Part shown: in pieces, positions 46,239 to 54,089 of the stretch
Position numbering within the stretch: the first letter of the stretch is position 1
Layout: every line of letters starts with the position of its first letter
Origin: Lysinibacter sp. HNR
GTDB lineage: Bacteria; Actinomycetota; Actinomycetes; Actinomycetales; Microbacteriaceae
Reading direction: 5' to 3'
Length of the DNA: 64,000 nt
NCBI RefSeq assembly: GCF_029760935.1
Contig: NZ_CP121684.1
Location: 2,480,001 to 2,544,000, forward strand
Notes under the pieces: generated by a model
What the model saw: only the letters and a program-made list of their open reading frames with translations
What the model was told of the DNA's origin: nothing
Databases searched by the model: none
Translations under genes and position numbers: made by a program

Positions 46239-47852
46239 GTGACAATTGTGAGCCCGCCCCAAACAGAAAGCACCGGTGTGCCCCCTGTAGCACCACATAA
46301 AAACGCCCCGACACACGAGGGTGTCCCGTCATCACTACGGGCACGCACGCTCGTCCTGCTCGGCTCGCTCGCAACACTCATCTCGGTCGCCGGTTCCTGG
46401 ATACCCTCGTTCTGGGGGGATGAGGCAGCAAGCGTCATGTCTGCCGAGCGTTCGTGGTCATCTATGTTTGACATGCTCACAACCGTTGATGCGGTTCACG
46501 GCCTGTACTACTCATTTCTGCACGCGTGGGTTGACCTCTTTGGTGCCTCCGAGTTTTCGGTACGCTTACCCAGCGCAATCGGAGTCGGTGTGGCCACCGC
46601 GGGCCTGGCATTGCTCACCACGCGCCTCACCCGACCGAGCGTTGGCATTGTTGCCGCGATACTTTTTATGACGCTTCCTCGCACCACCTACAACGGTATC
46701 GAAACGCGGGCGTACGCCTTCACCATGGCTCTGGTTGTGTGGCTCATGGTCTACCTGATCTCACTGGTGTCCCGGCGGGAAAAGCGTTTCTGGCCGTGGG
46801 TTGGGTTTGCCGCCCTCTTTGCGGTGTCTAACGTTCTTTTTATCTACACCGTTCTTTTTGCACTGGTATTTGCGGTTGTGGGCCTCACCATGCGACCAGA
46901 CAAAGCCACGATTTGGCGAAGCGTTCTGTGGATTGGGGCAGGGGCGCTCGTCGCCCTCCCGGTAATCATAATCGCTTTTTTCCAACGCGAGCAGATTGCC
47001 TTTCTTCACTCGCGTGTGGGGTTCACCGTCAAGGCTCTCTTTGAGACACCGTGGTTTACACAACCCCTCCCGGCTATTATCGGATGGTCTCTCATCGCCC
47101 TGGGGATCGTCATCGGCCTCGTGGTTCTGTGGTTGCAATACCGGGGAAGAAGCGTCCCCGCACCCCTGGCCTCTCTCTACGGCCGCCGGGACAAAAACCT
47201 GCCGCGAATACTCGTGGTTGGTTGCGCCTGGCTCTTTGTTCCGTCCGTATTGCTCGCTATCGGCAACAGCTTTACCCCCCTATACTCGCCCAGATACCTC
47301 TCCTTTACCGGCCCCGCTATAGCCCTGCTCATGGCGGTGGGAGTGGTAGCAGTCTCCCGCAGCGTGCGCGTTAAGATGCTGGTTCCAGTGCTCACCATCG
47401 CGGTGGTGGCGGCCACCGTTCCCACATACCTTGGGCAACGCACCCCTCACCCACGCAACGGGGGAACCGATTGGAACTCGCTCTCCGCCATCATTGCGGA
47501 GAATGCCTCCCCCGGTGAGGCCGTCATCTTTGATAGCACCACGCGTAACGCCCGTAAGCCTCGCCTGGCAAAATATATGTACCCCGCCGCGTTTGAGGGC
47601 CTGGTTGATGTGGGGCTCAAAACCCCCTATGACCAAACAAACGGCCTCTGGGACAGGGTGTATTCAATTGACGAGATGACCCCCCGCCTTGATGATCATC
47701 CAATCGTCTGGCTTGTCCTCGTTAAACCGTCTTTTTCGGACGACCTCACAATCCAAGAAACATACCTTGATACCCTTAAAGCGGCGGGATATTCGGTTGC
47801 CGAAACATTCGCCAGCCACCGGTCCACCGTTTATAAAATGATTCGAGAGTGA
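46239..47852 (+). CDS. GT39/GT83-type membrane glycosyltransferase
   Basis: A 537-residue polytopic GT-C glycosyltransferase. The first periplasmic loop has the acidic catalytic motif SFWGDEAASVMSAERSW (about residue 52), followed by helices typical of dolichyl/polyprenyl-phosphate sugar transferases. The C-terminal part is a soluble periplasmic domain. GTG 46239 opens the frame; GTG at codon 4 is an alternative. It overlaps the polyprenyl-phosphomannose synthase gene by four bases, so the two likely work together: one makes the lipid-linked mannose, the other transfers it to protein or glycan. Confidence 0.8.
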   Translation: MTIVSPPQTESTGVPPVAPHKNAPTHEGVPSSLRARTLVLLGSLATLISVAGSWIPSFWGDEAASVMSAERSWSSMFDMLTTVDAVHGLYYSFLHAWVDLFGASEFSVRLPSAIGVGVATAGLALLTTRLTRPSVGIVAAILFMTLPRTTYNGIETRAYAFTMALVVWLMVYLISLVSRREKRFWPWVGFAALFAVSNVLFIYTVLFALVFAVVGLTMRPDKATIWRSVLWIGAGALVALPVIIIAFFQREQIAFLHSRVGFTVKALFETPWFTQPLPAIIGWSLIALGIVIGLVVLWLQYRGRSVPAPLASLYGRRDKNLPRILVVGCAWLFVPSVLLAIGNSFTPLYSPRYLSFTGPAIALLMAVGVVAVSRSVRVKMLVPVLTIAVVAATVPTYLGQRTPHPRNGGTDWNSLSAIIAENASPGEAVIFDSTTRNARKPRLAKYMYPAAFEGLVDVGLKTPYDQTNGLWDRVYSIDEMTPRLDDHPIVWLVLVKPSFSDDLTIQETYLDTLKAAGYSVAETFASHRSTVYKMIRE

Positions 47853-48637
47853 CGATGCGATCATCAACCGTGGTAATTATCCCCACCTACAACGAACGAG
47901 AAAATATCTCTTCGATTGTTCATCGGTTGCGACTCGCCCAGCCCGATGTTGATGTTCTAATCGTTGACGACAACTCCCCCGACGGCACCGGCGTAATCGC
48001 AGACTCACTCGCCGATAAAGACTCCGCTGTCTCCGTTCTTCATCGCACAGGCAAAGAGGGTCTGGGTGCAGCCTATAAACACGGTTTCCGCCTGAGCATG
48101 GACCGGGGCTACACGACCCTTGTCGAGATGGATGCCGACGGTTCCCACGACCCCGAACAGCTCGGATCGCTTCTCGCCGCGTCTCAGAACGCCGATGTTG
48201 TGCAGGGTTCCCGCTGGATTCAGGGAGGAAAGGTTGTCAACTGGCCCTTCTTCCGACGCCTGATCTCACGCGTCGGAAGCACCTACGCCAGGATCATGCT
48301 GGGGCTCAGGGTAAAAGACGTTACGGGAGGCTACCGTGTTTTTACTGCCCACGCACTCACAACCATCAACCTGGACACCGTCGAGAGCCACGGCTACGGT
48401 TTCCAGGTTGACATGCTGATGCGCGCCAACCAGGAGGGCCTGCGCATCGTTGAGGTGCCCATTACCTTTGTCGATCGCGAGTTTGGGAAGTCTAAGATCA
48501 CGCTCGGAATTGTTGTGGAGTCCCTCTTCCGCGTCACTCTCTACGGAATCAAGGGGCTTCCGTCGCGTTTTCGAGGGAAGCCCCGCCCCGAGACGTCAGG
48601 CGATACCGCTGAGTCCCACGCCACGAGCAGCCCCTAG
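47849..48637 (+). CDS. Polyprenol-phosphate mannosyltransferase
   Basis: A 262-residue GT2 enzyme (Ppm1 domain 2 / DPM1-like). VVIIPTYNERENI, IVDDNSPDGTG, VEMDADGSHDPEQ, DVTGGYRVF and the basic FVDREFGKSKIT loop are present. It transfers mannose from GDP-mannose (made by ManC) to polyprenyl phosphate on the inner membrane face. No fused acyltransferase domain. Start GTG 47849 overlaps the preceding stop; ATG two codons later is possible. Confidence 0.9.
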   Translation: MTMRSSTVVIIPTYNERENISSIVHRLRLAQPDVDVLIVDDNSPDGTGVIADSLADKDSAVSVLHRTGKEGLGAAYKHGFRLSMDRGYTTLVEMDADGSHDPEQLGSLLAASQNADVVQGSRWIQGGKVVNWPFFRRLISRVGSTYARIMLGLRVKDVTGGYRVFTAHALTTINLDTVESHGYGFQVDMLMRANQEGLRIVEVPITFVDREFGKSKITLGIVVESLFRVTLYGIKGLPSRFRGKPRPETSGDTAESHATSSP

Positions 48638-48701
48638 CCAAACGCGTCCATATCTCTTATACCCGTCAGGGTGCGGTACGCGGGCGATACGGTATCGCGC
48701 G
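48638..48701. promoter_or_regulatory. Perfect 15-bp palindrome downstream of the mannosyltransferase
   Basis: GCGATAC-G-GTATCGC (48684-48698) is a perfect palindrome with a single central base, followed by another self-complementary 8-mer (TCGCGCGA, 48695-48702). There is no T tract. It could be a terminator element or a protein site at the edge of the 1-kb region without standard genes. Confidence 0.3.
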
Positions 48702-48833
48702 ATGGGCCTGGTCATTGGCCTCATCACTAGGACAATCACAGCAGTGAAAGTGGTTGGGATCTCAGAGAAGTTCGCGCGAGTGCAGGAGGGACGCTTCAAC
48801 CCGGTTCGTGATGCTATCCGGTGGATGCCATGA
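48702..48833 (+). CDS. Possible 43-residue ORF (uncertain)
   Basis: ATG 48702 opens a short frame: a hydrophobic N-terminus (MGLVIGLITRTITAV) then a basic part ending FNPVRDAIRWMP. No Shine-Dalgarno is obvious. Its stop overlaps the ATG of another short frame in ATGA, the arrangement of coupled genes. I recognise no family. It may equally be a remnant of a larger membrane protein gene. Confidence 0.25.
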   Translation: MGLVIGLITRTITAVKVVGISEKFARVQEGRFNPVRDAIRWMP

Positions 48834-48949
48834 ACACCGCACCCCTGCTCGTCATCGCGGCGATCGGGCTCTTTAGCTTTCTCCGCGCGACGTGGGCAAG
48901 CAACATAATCAACCGTGGCGTCACACTACCCACGGCTGCATCCGCCTGA
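48830..48949 (+). CDS. Possible 39-residue hydrophobic ORF (uncertain)
   Basis: A single hydrophobic segment (APLLVIAAIGLFSFL) followed by a short polar tail. The ATG overlaps the previous frame's stop by four bases. Nothing recognisable; it could be a small membrane protein or debris. The stretch 48950-49057 shows no feature. Confidence 0.25.
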   Translation: MNTAPLLVIAAIGLFSFLRATWASNIINRGVTLPTAASA

Positions 48950-49057
48950 GCTCCAAGTCGGTCTGACCCGCACAGTGATGCCGAATAGCCGCCGGTCCCC
49001 GGCATCACAAGACCCGTGCAACGTACCCGAAGGAAAACGGCAACAACGCCCCCGCAA

Positions 49058-49227
49058 TCAGCCCTGTTTCCCCTCACCGCTCTTTGTCGCACTCGCAGAC
49101 ACAGTGGCGTGAAACACCCCGGCACGGTCTTCGGCACGTACCCGGTCAAGTTCGACGGCCGAAAACAGGAGCCCCGCGACCACAAGCGGAAAAACGGACA
49201 GAGTACAGAAAAAAACTTATTTCTCAT
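49058..49227 (-). pseudogene. Small secreted peptide gene, frameshifted in a poly-T run
   Basis: From ATG 49227 the frame begins MRNKFF and then passes a run of seven T. If the run had eight T, the frame would continue as a 56-residue protein: signal-like helix SVFPLVVAGLLFSAV, a polar mature part, and the ending KSGEGKQG before TGA. This matches the neighbouring peptide at 49333-49482 along its whole length (SVFPLIIAGFLFPAV; ending KGGDSRQG). The substitutions are conservative or silent in that frame (for example Ile to Val, Phe to Leu). The shift may be a disabling mutation, a sequencing error or a reversible switch. Confidence 0.5.
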
Positions 49228-49332
49228 AAACACTTCACCATTGAAACATAAAAATGCATGGAGATGTTAGCTACTCGCTCAGGGATGACCCCTGCGGCAC
49301 ACACAGAGCAAAAACGGCAGCGACCCCACGGT

Positions 49333-49482
49333 TCAACCCTGTCTGCTATCACCACCCTTATTCACAGGCACAGAAGCAGCAGCGTGAGACACGCCAGGGT
49401 ACGGCGCATCAATACTCGAAGCGACCGCTGGAAACAAGAACCCCGCAATGATAAGAGGAAAAACGGATAAAACGAGGCGCAT
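49333..49482 (-). CDS. Small secreted peptide (49 residues), paralogue of the frameshifted copy
   Basis: ATG 49482 opens a 49-residue frame: a signal peptide (MRLVLSVFPLIIAGFLFPAVA, cleavage likely after AVA or ASS) and a mature part of about 28 residues, polar and glycine/serine-rich, ending GGDSRQG. It belongs to no family I know. A diverged second copy lies 100 bases downstream on the same strand. Conservation between the copies favours this frame over the overlapping alternative frame. A GGGG-rich sequence about 8 bases upstream may serve as ribosome site, and a hexanucleotide tract lies 30-74 bases upstream. Confidence 0.5.
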   Translation of the reverse strand: MRLVLSVFPLIIAGFLFPAVASSIDAPYPGVSHAAASVPVNKGGDSRQG

Positions 49483-49511
49483 TTAATACCCCAAAACAAG
49501 ACAACATCAAA

Positions 49512-49556
49512 GGGGAAGGGGAAGGGGAAGGGGAAGGGGAAGGGGGAGGGGGAGGG
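49512..49556 (+). repeat. Hexanucleotide microsatellite (GGGGAA)5 plus GGGGGA units
   Basis: Five exact GGGGAA units (49512-49541) are followed by two GGGGGA units and GGG. It is the only perfect simple-sequence repeat of this length in the window. Its G runs could form a G-quadruplex on the plus strand. It lies at promoter distance from the minus-strand small peptide start at 49482, so copy-number slippage could change spacing of promoter elements. The rest of 49557-49636 shows no feature. Confidence 0.9.
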
Positions 49557-49636
49557 CAGAGCCTGCACCGAGAACAATCAGTTCTGCGAGCACACTCTGC
49601 CCCGGGTTTGAGACGCCCGAGCCGGGCAGAGGTGGG

Positions 49637-50065
49637 TTAGGCCTTCAGCGTGGCATCGAGCGTGATGTTGATTCCGGTCAGTGCCGCCGACACCGGGCAG
49701 CCCGCCTTAGCCTCGTGCGCAATACGATCAAAATCCTCCGCGCTAATCCCCGGAACCTCAGCGACAACGCTCAGCGCGCTGGTGGTGATACCCGTGCCGG
49801 GAATCAGGGTGACCTTTGCCGTGGTTGTCACGTTTGTGGGAGGCGTTCCGTTGCCCGTGAGGGCGTGCGAGAGCGCCATCGAAAAACAGGCGGAGTGGGC
49901 AGCGCCGAGCAGTTCTTCCGGTGTTGTCACGGAGTCTGAGCCCTCCGAACGGGCCTTCCAGTTAACGGGAAGCTCTGCCGCCCGCGAGGAGTCCAGGTGG
50001 GTGGTGCCGCTACCCTCAAAGAGAGTTCCCGTCCAGGTAGTAGTTGCCGCGCTTGTAACTGACAT
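49637..50065 (-). CDS. OsmC/Ohr family peroxidase
   Basis: A 142-residue OsmC-type hydroperoxide reductase. The two redox cysteines are Cys60 (AAHSACFSMAL) and Cys123 (KAGCPVSAAL). The TTPEELLGAAHSACF segment is the family signature; overall it looks more like OsmC than Ohr. ATG 50065 has AAAGGTGA five bases upstream. It detoxifies organic peroxides in the cytosol. Single-gene unit, separate from the downstream nicotinamidase. Confidence 0.9.
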   Translation of the reverse strand: MSVTSAATTTWTGTLFEGSGTTHLDSSRAAELPVNWKARSEGSDSVTTPEELLGAAHSACFSMALSHALTGNGTPPTNVTTTAKVTLIPGTGITTSALSVVAEVPGISAEDFDRIAHEAKAGCPVSAALTGINITLDATLKA

Positions 50066-50151
50066 ATTGATCACCTTTCACAATGAATCACGGTGTGCGA
50101 TTCGTCCCACTAATTATTATTCCGGGTCTAGGCGGGAGAAACCAGCAGTAA

Positions 50152-50757
50152 TTATGATCGGGGACGAGTGGATGAATCGGAGACCTCCACGATTGCCCCG
50201 CTACTCCGCAGGGTATCGAGGGCTGCCGCGCTCGTTTCTGCCGCCACTCCGGCCACCAGATCGCTCAGAACCCGCACCCGGAGTCCCAGAGAAAGCGCAT
50301 CCTTCGCGGAGGCAAGAACACAATAGTCGGTGGCTATGCCCACAACATCCAGGTCGGTCACCTCGGACGCGGCAAGCACCGCCGCGAGCGTCTGGCCCTC
50401 GGTTGTGACCCCCTCAAACGCAGAGTAGGCGGGTTTCCCCTGCCCCTTCTGCACGTGCACCCCAATCGTCTCTGTATTCAGGGCGGAGTGGTAGGCCGCT
50501 CCGGCGGTTCCGGCCACACAGTGAACCGGCCAGGTTCCTGCGAAGTCGGGGGCGACCCCTGCGGCCGCGAAGTGCCCCCCGTTGCTGCTGTTGGCGTCGT
50601 GCCAATCCCGGGAAGCCGCAATAACCTCGTAGTCGCCTCCGTGTTGGGCGAGCAGGCGGGTTACCCCCTCCGCAACGGCAGTCCCACCCGTAACGCCGAG
50701 CGCACCGCCCTCCGTAAAGTCGTTTTGAACGTCAACGATGAGCAGAGCGCGAGACAT
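50152..50757 (-). CDS. pncA: Nicotinamidase
   Basis: A 201-residue isochorismatase-fold amidase hydrolysing nicotinamide to nicotinate for NAD salvage. Catalytic triad Asp9 (IVDVQNDF), Lys104 (VQKGQGKPAYSAF) and Cys146 (GIATDYCVLAS); metal ligands around DWHDANSSNGGHF (51-63) and the PVHC motif (77-80). Typical length. Same strand as the Gfo/Idh/MocA gene upstream, 37 bases away. Confidence 0.92.
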   Translation of the reverse strand: MSRALLIVDVQNDFTEGGALGVTGGTAVAEGVTRLLAQHGGDYEVIAASRDWHDANSSNGGHFAAAGVAPDFAGTWPVHCVAGTAGAAYHSALNTETIGVHVQKGQGKPAYSAFEGVTTEGQTLAAVLAASEVTDLDVVGIATDYCVLASAKDALSLGLRVRVLSDLVAGVAAETSAAALDTLRSSGAIVEVSDSSTRPRS

Positions 50758-50794
50758 GAGAGGTCCTTCTTTCCTTCAAGGCGGCACCCTCATT

Positions 50795-51790
50795 CTACGC
50801 TTCTCCGGGGTAAACCAGGCCGATCTGTTCTCGAATACTGTCAAGCGTGCGCATGACGCTGAGGGAGTCCTGCGGCGAAATCAACTCGCTCTCTATGCGC
50901 CCGGCAGCGATAAGCCGCGAGGCCTCCACCGCCTGAAGACCGTGTCCCGACCCCACAACGGAGCCGGGAGCACTCTCGTAAGAGTCGATCATCCTGTTCT
51001 CGAGGTCGTACACGCGAAAGCTTGTTGGGGTGTACCACACCTCGTCAATTACGACCCATCCCCGGGTGCCCACAACCGTGGCGGTGTTGGGGGCCGCAAC
51101 CTCACTCGACGAGAGGCTGGTTGCGATAGCGCCACCGGAATAGCTCAGAACCGTCGCGACCTGAGAATCGGCACCCGTTGCTTTAAAGGAGGCCGACGCG
51201 GCTATTGAGTCGGGTTCTCCCAGGATATCGTGGGCAAACGAAATGGGATAAACACCGAGATCAAGCAGGGCACCCCCACCCAGTTCAAGATTGTTAAGTC
51301 GATGGAGCGAATCGGATGGGAGCCGCTGCATGTGTTTTGCCTCCAGCGCCCGTATTTCACCCAGGACACCGCTGTTGACAATCTCTCGGAGGCGAATCAT
51401 GTGCGGTAGGAAACGGGTCCACATTGCCTCCAGGAGCAGCAGCCTCCGTTCCGAGGCCAGCGCTATGAGCTCGGCCAACTGTGCGGCGTTCACGGTGACG
51501 GGTTTTTCGATCAGCACGTGTTTTCCGGCCCGCAGCGCAAGCCGGGCGTTACCGTAGTGGAGTGTGTGGGGTGTTGTGATGTAGACCGCGTCTACTTCGG
51601 GGTCGTTGACTAGCTCCTCATAGGATCCGTGGGCGCGCGCAATCCCAAACTGCGCGGCAAAGGAACGCGCAGAGTCCAGGGAGCGAGAACCCACCGCCCG
51701 AACGGTGAGCCCCTCGGCGATCATGTCTGCCGTGACCTTGCGGGCGATCCCGCCGGTGGCAAGAATCCCCCATCGAATCGGTTGAATCAT
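50795..51790 (-). CDS. Gfo/Idh/MocA family oxidoreductase
   Basis: A 331-residue NAD(P)-dependent oxidoreductase. N-terminal Rossmann motif IRWGILATGGIARKV, then YITTPHTLHYGNARLALRAGKHVLIEKPV with the family EKP motif, and the C-terminal beta-sheet domain. ATG 51790 has GGGAAGGA upstream. Probably acts on a sugar or cyclitol derivative; substrate unknown. Related to trans-dihydrodiol dehydrogenase-like proteins in actinobacteria. Confidence 0.87.
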   Translation of the reverse strand: MIQPIRWGILATGGIARKVTADMIAEGLTVRAVGSRSLDSARSFAAQFGIARAHGSYEELVNDPEVDAVYITTPHTLHYGNARLALRAGKHVLIEKPVTVNAAQLAELIALASERRLLLLEAMWTRFLPHMIRLREIVNSGVLGEIRALEAKHMQRLPSDSLHRLNNLELGGGALLDLGVYPISFAHDILGEPDSIAASASFKATGADSQVATVLSYSGGAIATSLSSSEVAAPNTATVVGTRGWVVIDEVWYTPTSFRVYDLENRMIDSYESAPGSVVGSGHGLQAVEASRLIAAGRIESELISPQDSLSVMRTLDSIREQIGLVYPGEA

Positions 51791-51821
51791 CAGCGTTCCT
51801 TCCCTCACCGTGTCGTAGAAC

Positions 51822-53267
51822 TCAGGATTTCCCGAGCTCCGGGATGCCCAGGCCAAACACCCTGCGAAGCGCCGTTCGAGCGGCATAGTACCCGCCCATA
51901 CCGTGCACAGACGGGCCGGGAGGGGTTGATGCCGAACCCAAAAAAACGTGTGGCAGAGGGGTGGCCCAGGGAACCGTTGACACGACAGGACGCTTAATCA
52001 TCTGACGCAGATCTACGGCCCCGCCCAGGAAATCACCACCCACATAGTTGGTGTTGTGTGCGGCGAGGGCGGAAGCGGGTCGCGCCGATACGGCCAGAAT
52101 GGTGTCGCGAAACCCGGGAGCGTACCGTTCGATCTGCCCGATAATACGCTCCGTGAGGTCCCGTGACGAACCGTTGGGAACGTGCGTATAAGCCCAGAGG
52201 GTGTGTTTTCCGACGGGGGCGCGGGTGGGGTCGAAGGCCGTGGGCTGCGTGACAAGAATGTAGGGGTTCTCCGGGTGCTTTCCCCGCGCAACGTCGCGCT
52301 CGGCCGCGGCAATCTGCTCGCGTGAGCCACCCAGATGGACGGTCGGGCTCAGCGCAGTATTGGGGTCTTTCCACGGCACCGGTTCGGCAAGCGCAAAGTC
52401 GATCTTAAACGCCCCCGCCCCCAGGCGGTACTCGCGCAGGGCTCGCACGTATTTGGTAGGAAGATGGTTGCCCGCCAACGAGATCAGGGCGGTAGGTGAG
52501 ATATCCAGGATAATTGCCCGGGCGTGCCCCACTTGCTCGAGGTATGTGATGCGCTCACCGGTAACAATACGCCCACCGTGTGCTTCAAAGTCGCCCGCCA
52601 GGGCCCGGGCTATCGATCGGGAACCTCCTACTGGGAGGGGCCATCCGCTCGTGTGCGCGAGACTTGCAAGGATAAGCCCAGCCCCGGCGTTGGCCAGTCC
52701 GGGCATGCGGCCCGGGGTGTGGGCGGTAACCCCGGCCAGGAGCGCCGGGGCCCTGTCCTCGCTAAACCGGGCCTTACCCAGGGGGGTTCCCTGTTCAAGC
52801 GTTCTCAGCCCAAAGACCGCAGCGGCAATCGGGTCACGCGGCACCTGGAGCAGTTGATCCAGCACAAAACGCCTCACCCCCCGGCTGTGTCGAATAAGCG
52901 GATTCATGAGTTTTTTCCATGAAGAACCGTCAACCCCCAGTTGGGCTGCGGTCTGGGCGACATCGCGATGGGCCAGTATGGTGGGGGAATCGCTGAGCGG
53001 ATGCGCATATGAGATGTCGGGCACAACAAAGTCCATCCGCTGCCCGAGTTGAAAAGCTCGAAAGAACGGAGAGGCAAGCACCAGCGGGTGCACCGCCGAG
53101 CACTCATCGTGCAAAAACCCCGGCAGAGTGAGTTCACCCGTGCGTAGACCCCCTCCGATGCTGTTCTCGGCCTCGTACAGGGTGGTGGGGATGCCCGCAC
53201 GCGCGAGGATAACCGCGGCCGCGAGTCCATTAGGACCCGCTCCTACAACAACAGCGTCGGTTACCAT
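51822..53267 (-). CDS. Phytoene-desaturase-like FAD oxidoreductase
   Basis: A 481-residue flavoprotein of the CrtI/amine-oxidase superfamily (BCO/phytoene dehydrogenase-related, often near the Pyridine-nucleotide-disulphide group). FAD motif AVVVGAGPNGLAAAVILARAG near residue 5, acidic LYEAENSIGGGLRT, and a C-terminal GMGGYYAARTALRRVFG. ATG 53267 is chosen; GTG 53285 is an alternative. No other carotenoid genes are nearby, so a carotenoid role is not supported by context. Confidence 0.82.
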   Translation of the reverse strand: MVTDAVVVGAGPNGLAAAVILARAGIPTTLYEAENSIGGGLRTGELTLPGFLHDECSAVHPLVLASPFFRAFQLGQRMDFVVPDISYAHPLSDSPTILAHRDVAQTAAQLGVDGSSWKKLMNPLIRHSRGVRRFVLDQLLQVPRDPIAAAVFGLRTLEQGTPLGKARFSEDRAPALLAGVTAHTPGRMPGLANAGAGLILASLAHTSGWPLPVGGSRSIARALAGDFEAHGGRIVTGERITYLEQVGHARAIILDISPTALISLAGNHLPTKYVRALREYRLGAGAFKIDFALAEPVPWKDPNTALSPTVHLGGSREQIAAAERDVARGKHPENPYILVTQPTAFDPTRAPVGKHTLWAYTHVPNGSSRDLTERIIGQIERYAPGFRDTILAVSARPASALAAHNTNYVGGDFLGGAVDLRQMIKRPVVSTVPWATPLPHVFLGSASTPPGPSVHGMGGYYAARTALRRVFGLGIPELGKS

Positions 53268-53467
53268 GCCAGCACCGCTCCTCACAGGTTTCGCCCATTA
53301 GCGTTCATGAGTTCTTACCGTTTAGCGTATCGGATGGGGAGCCTCCCGAGGGTCTTAGTATTTTCTCCGGTGTTCCTGAGAACCCTCGTTTTAATGCGCG
53401 TTGCCCAGCAAGCATCCAAGAAAGTAGTGGTAATTTAAGCACGCACTAACGTTTATGAGGAGATGAC

Positions 53468-53896
53468 ATGCTTGGGCAGATGCGACGCCACCACGCTCTG
53501 TTCCGCCTGCCTGCACTCATTCTTGCTCTTGCGGTCTTTGCCCCCGCCCTCTCGGTGGGTAATGCGCTATTTATACAGGACAAACAACACTCGATTGCGG
53601 CGTCCGCCTCACACTCGGCTGAAACCACAAACTCCGTTCACCGAGTATTGCCGGACCAGAAACGCGCCGCGACCACCCACCTCATCATCCAACCGGGTAG
53701 CAACCAGGACGGTAGCCCGCTGGACGATATGGACCCTACCGACCGTTCCCAACACCTGCAGGATCGGCCCCAGCTTGATCACTACCTACTGCTCCCGGCT
53801 GCGAAGCCGCAGGTGTCTTCGCATCAACAGCTTGATGCCTCTCACAGCCCTCCCCTCTGGCACATAGAGGCCCCCCACCCTCCACCCGACGCGTAA
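53468..53896 (+). CDS. Secreted protein of unknown function
   Basis: A 142-residue protein with a clear signal peptide or N-terminal anchor (HHALFRLPALILALAVFAPALSVGNA). ATG 53468 has GAGGAG five bases upstream. The mature part is polar, rich in His, Gln, Pro and Ser (HSIAASASHSAE; HSPPLWHIEAPHPPPDA) and probably disordered. I recognise no family. It precedes an LCP and an FtsW-like gene, suggesting a cell-envelope role, but the 193-base gap argues against a tight operon. Confidence 0.65.
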   Translation: MLGQMRRHHALFRLPALILALAVFAPALSVGNALFIQDKQHSIAASASHSAETTNSVHRVLPDQKRAATTHLIIQPGSNQDGSPLDDMDPTDRSQHLQDRPQLDHYLLLPAAKPQVSSHQQLDASHSPPLWHIEAPHPPPDA

Positions 53897-54089
53897 AGAA
53901 TCGCGTTGCCCTCCCCCTGAGCGGCATATCCTCATGCCCGCGGCGTGGGGTCGGTGTTTTCTTACCCGAGGCACCTCACAAGCCCTGTTTTTGAAACTCA
54001 ATTTTCTCTCGTCGTGACGCCTTGCACCCACATTTCTCATGGCGCACCAATCTCTACTTAGTCTTTCCCCCGTGAAATGGAGCACCCTC

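Noticed and set aside
48814-49577. Longer minus-strand frames through the small-peptide region, including one reading the hexamer tract as Phe-Pro repeats
   Set aside because: Comparison of the two peptide copies shows conservative and silent changes only in the signal-peptide frame; the alternative frame shows radical changes.
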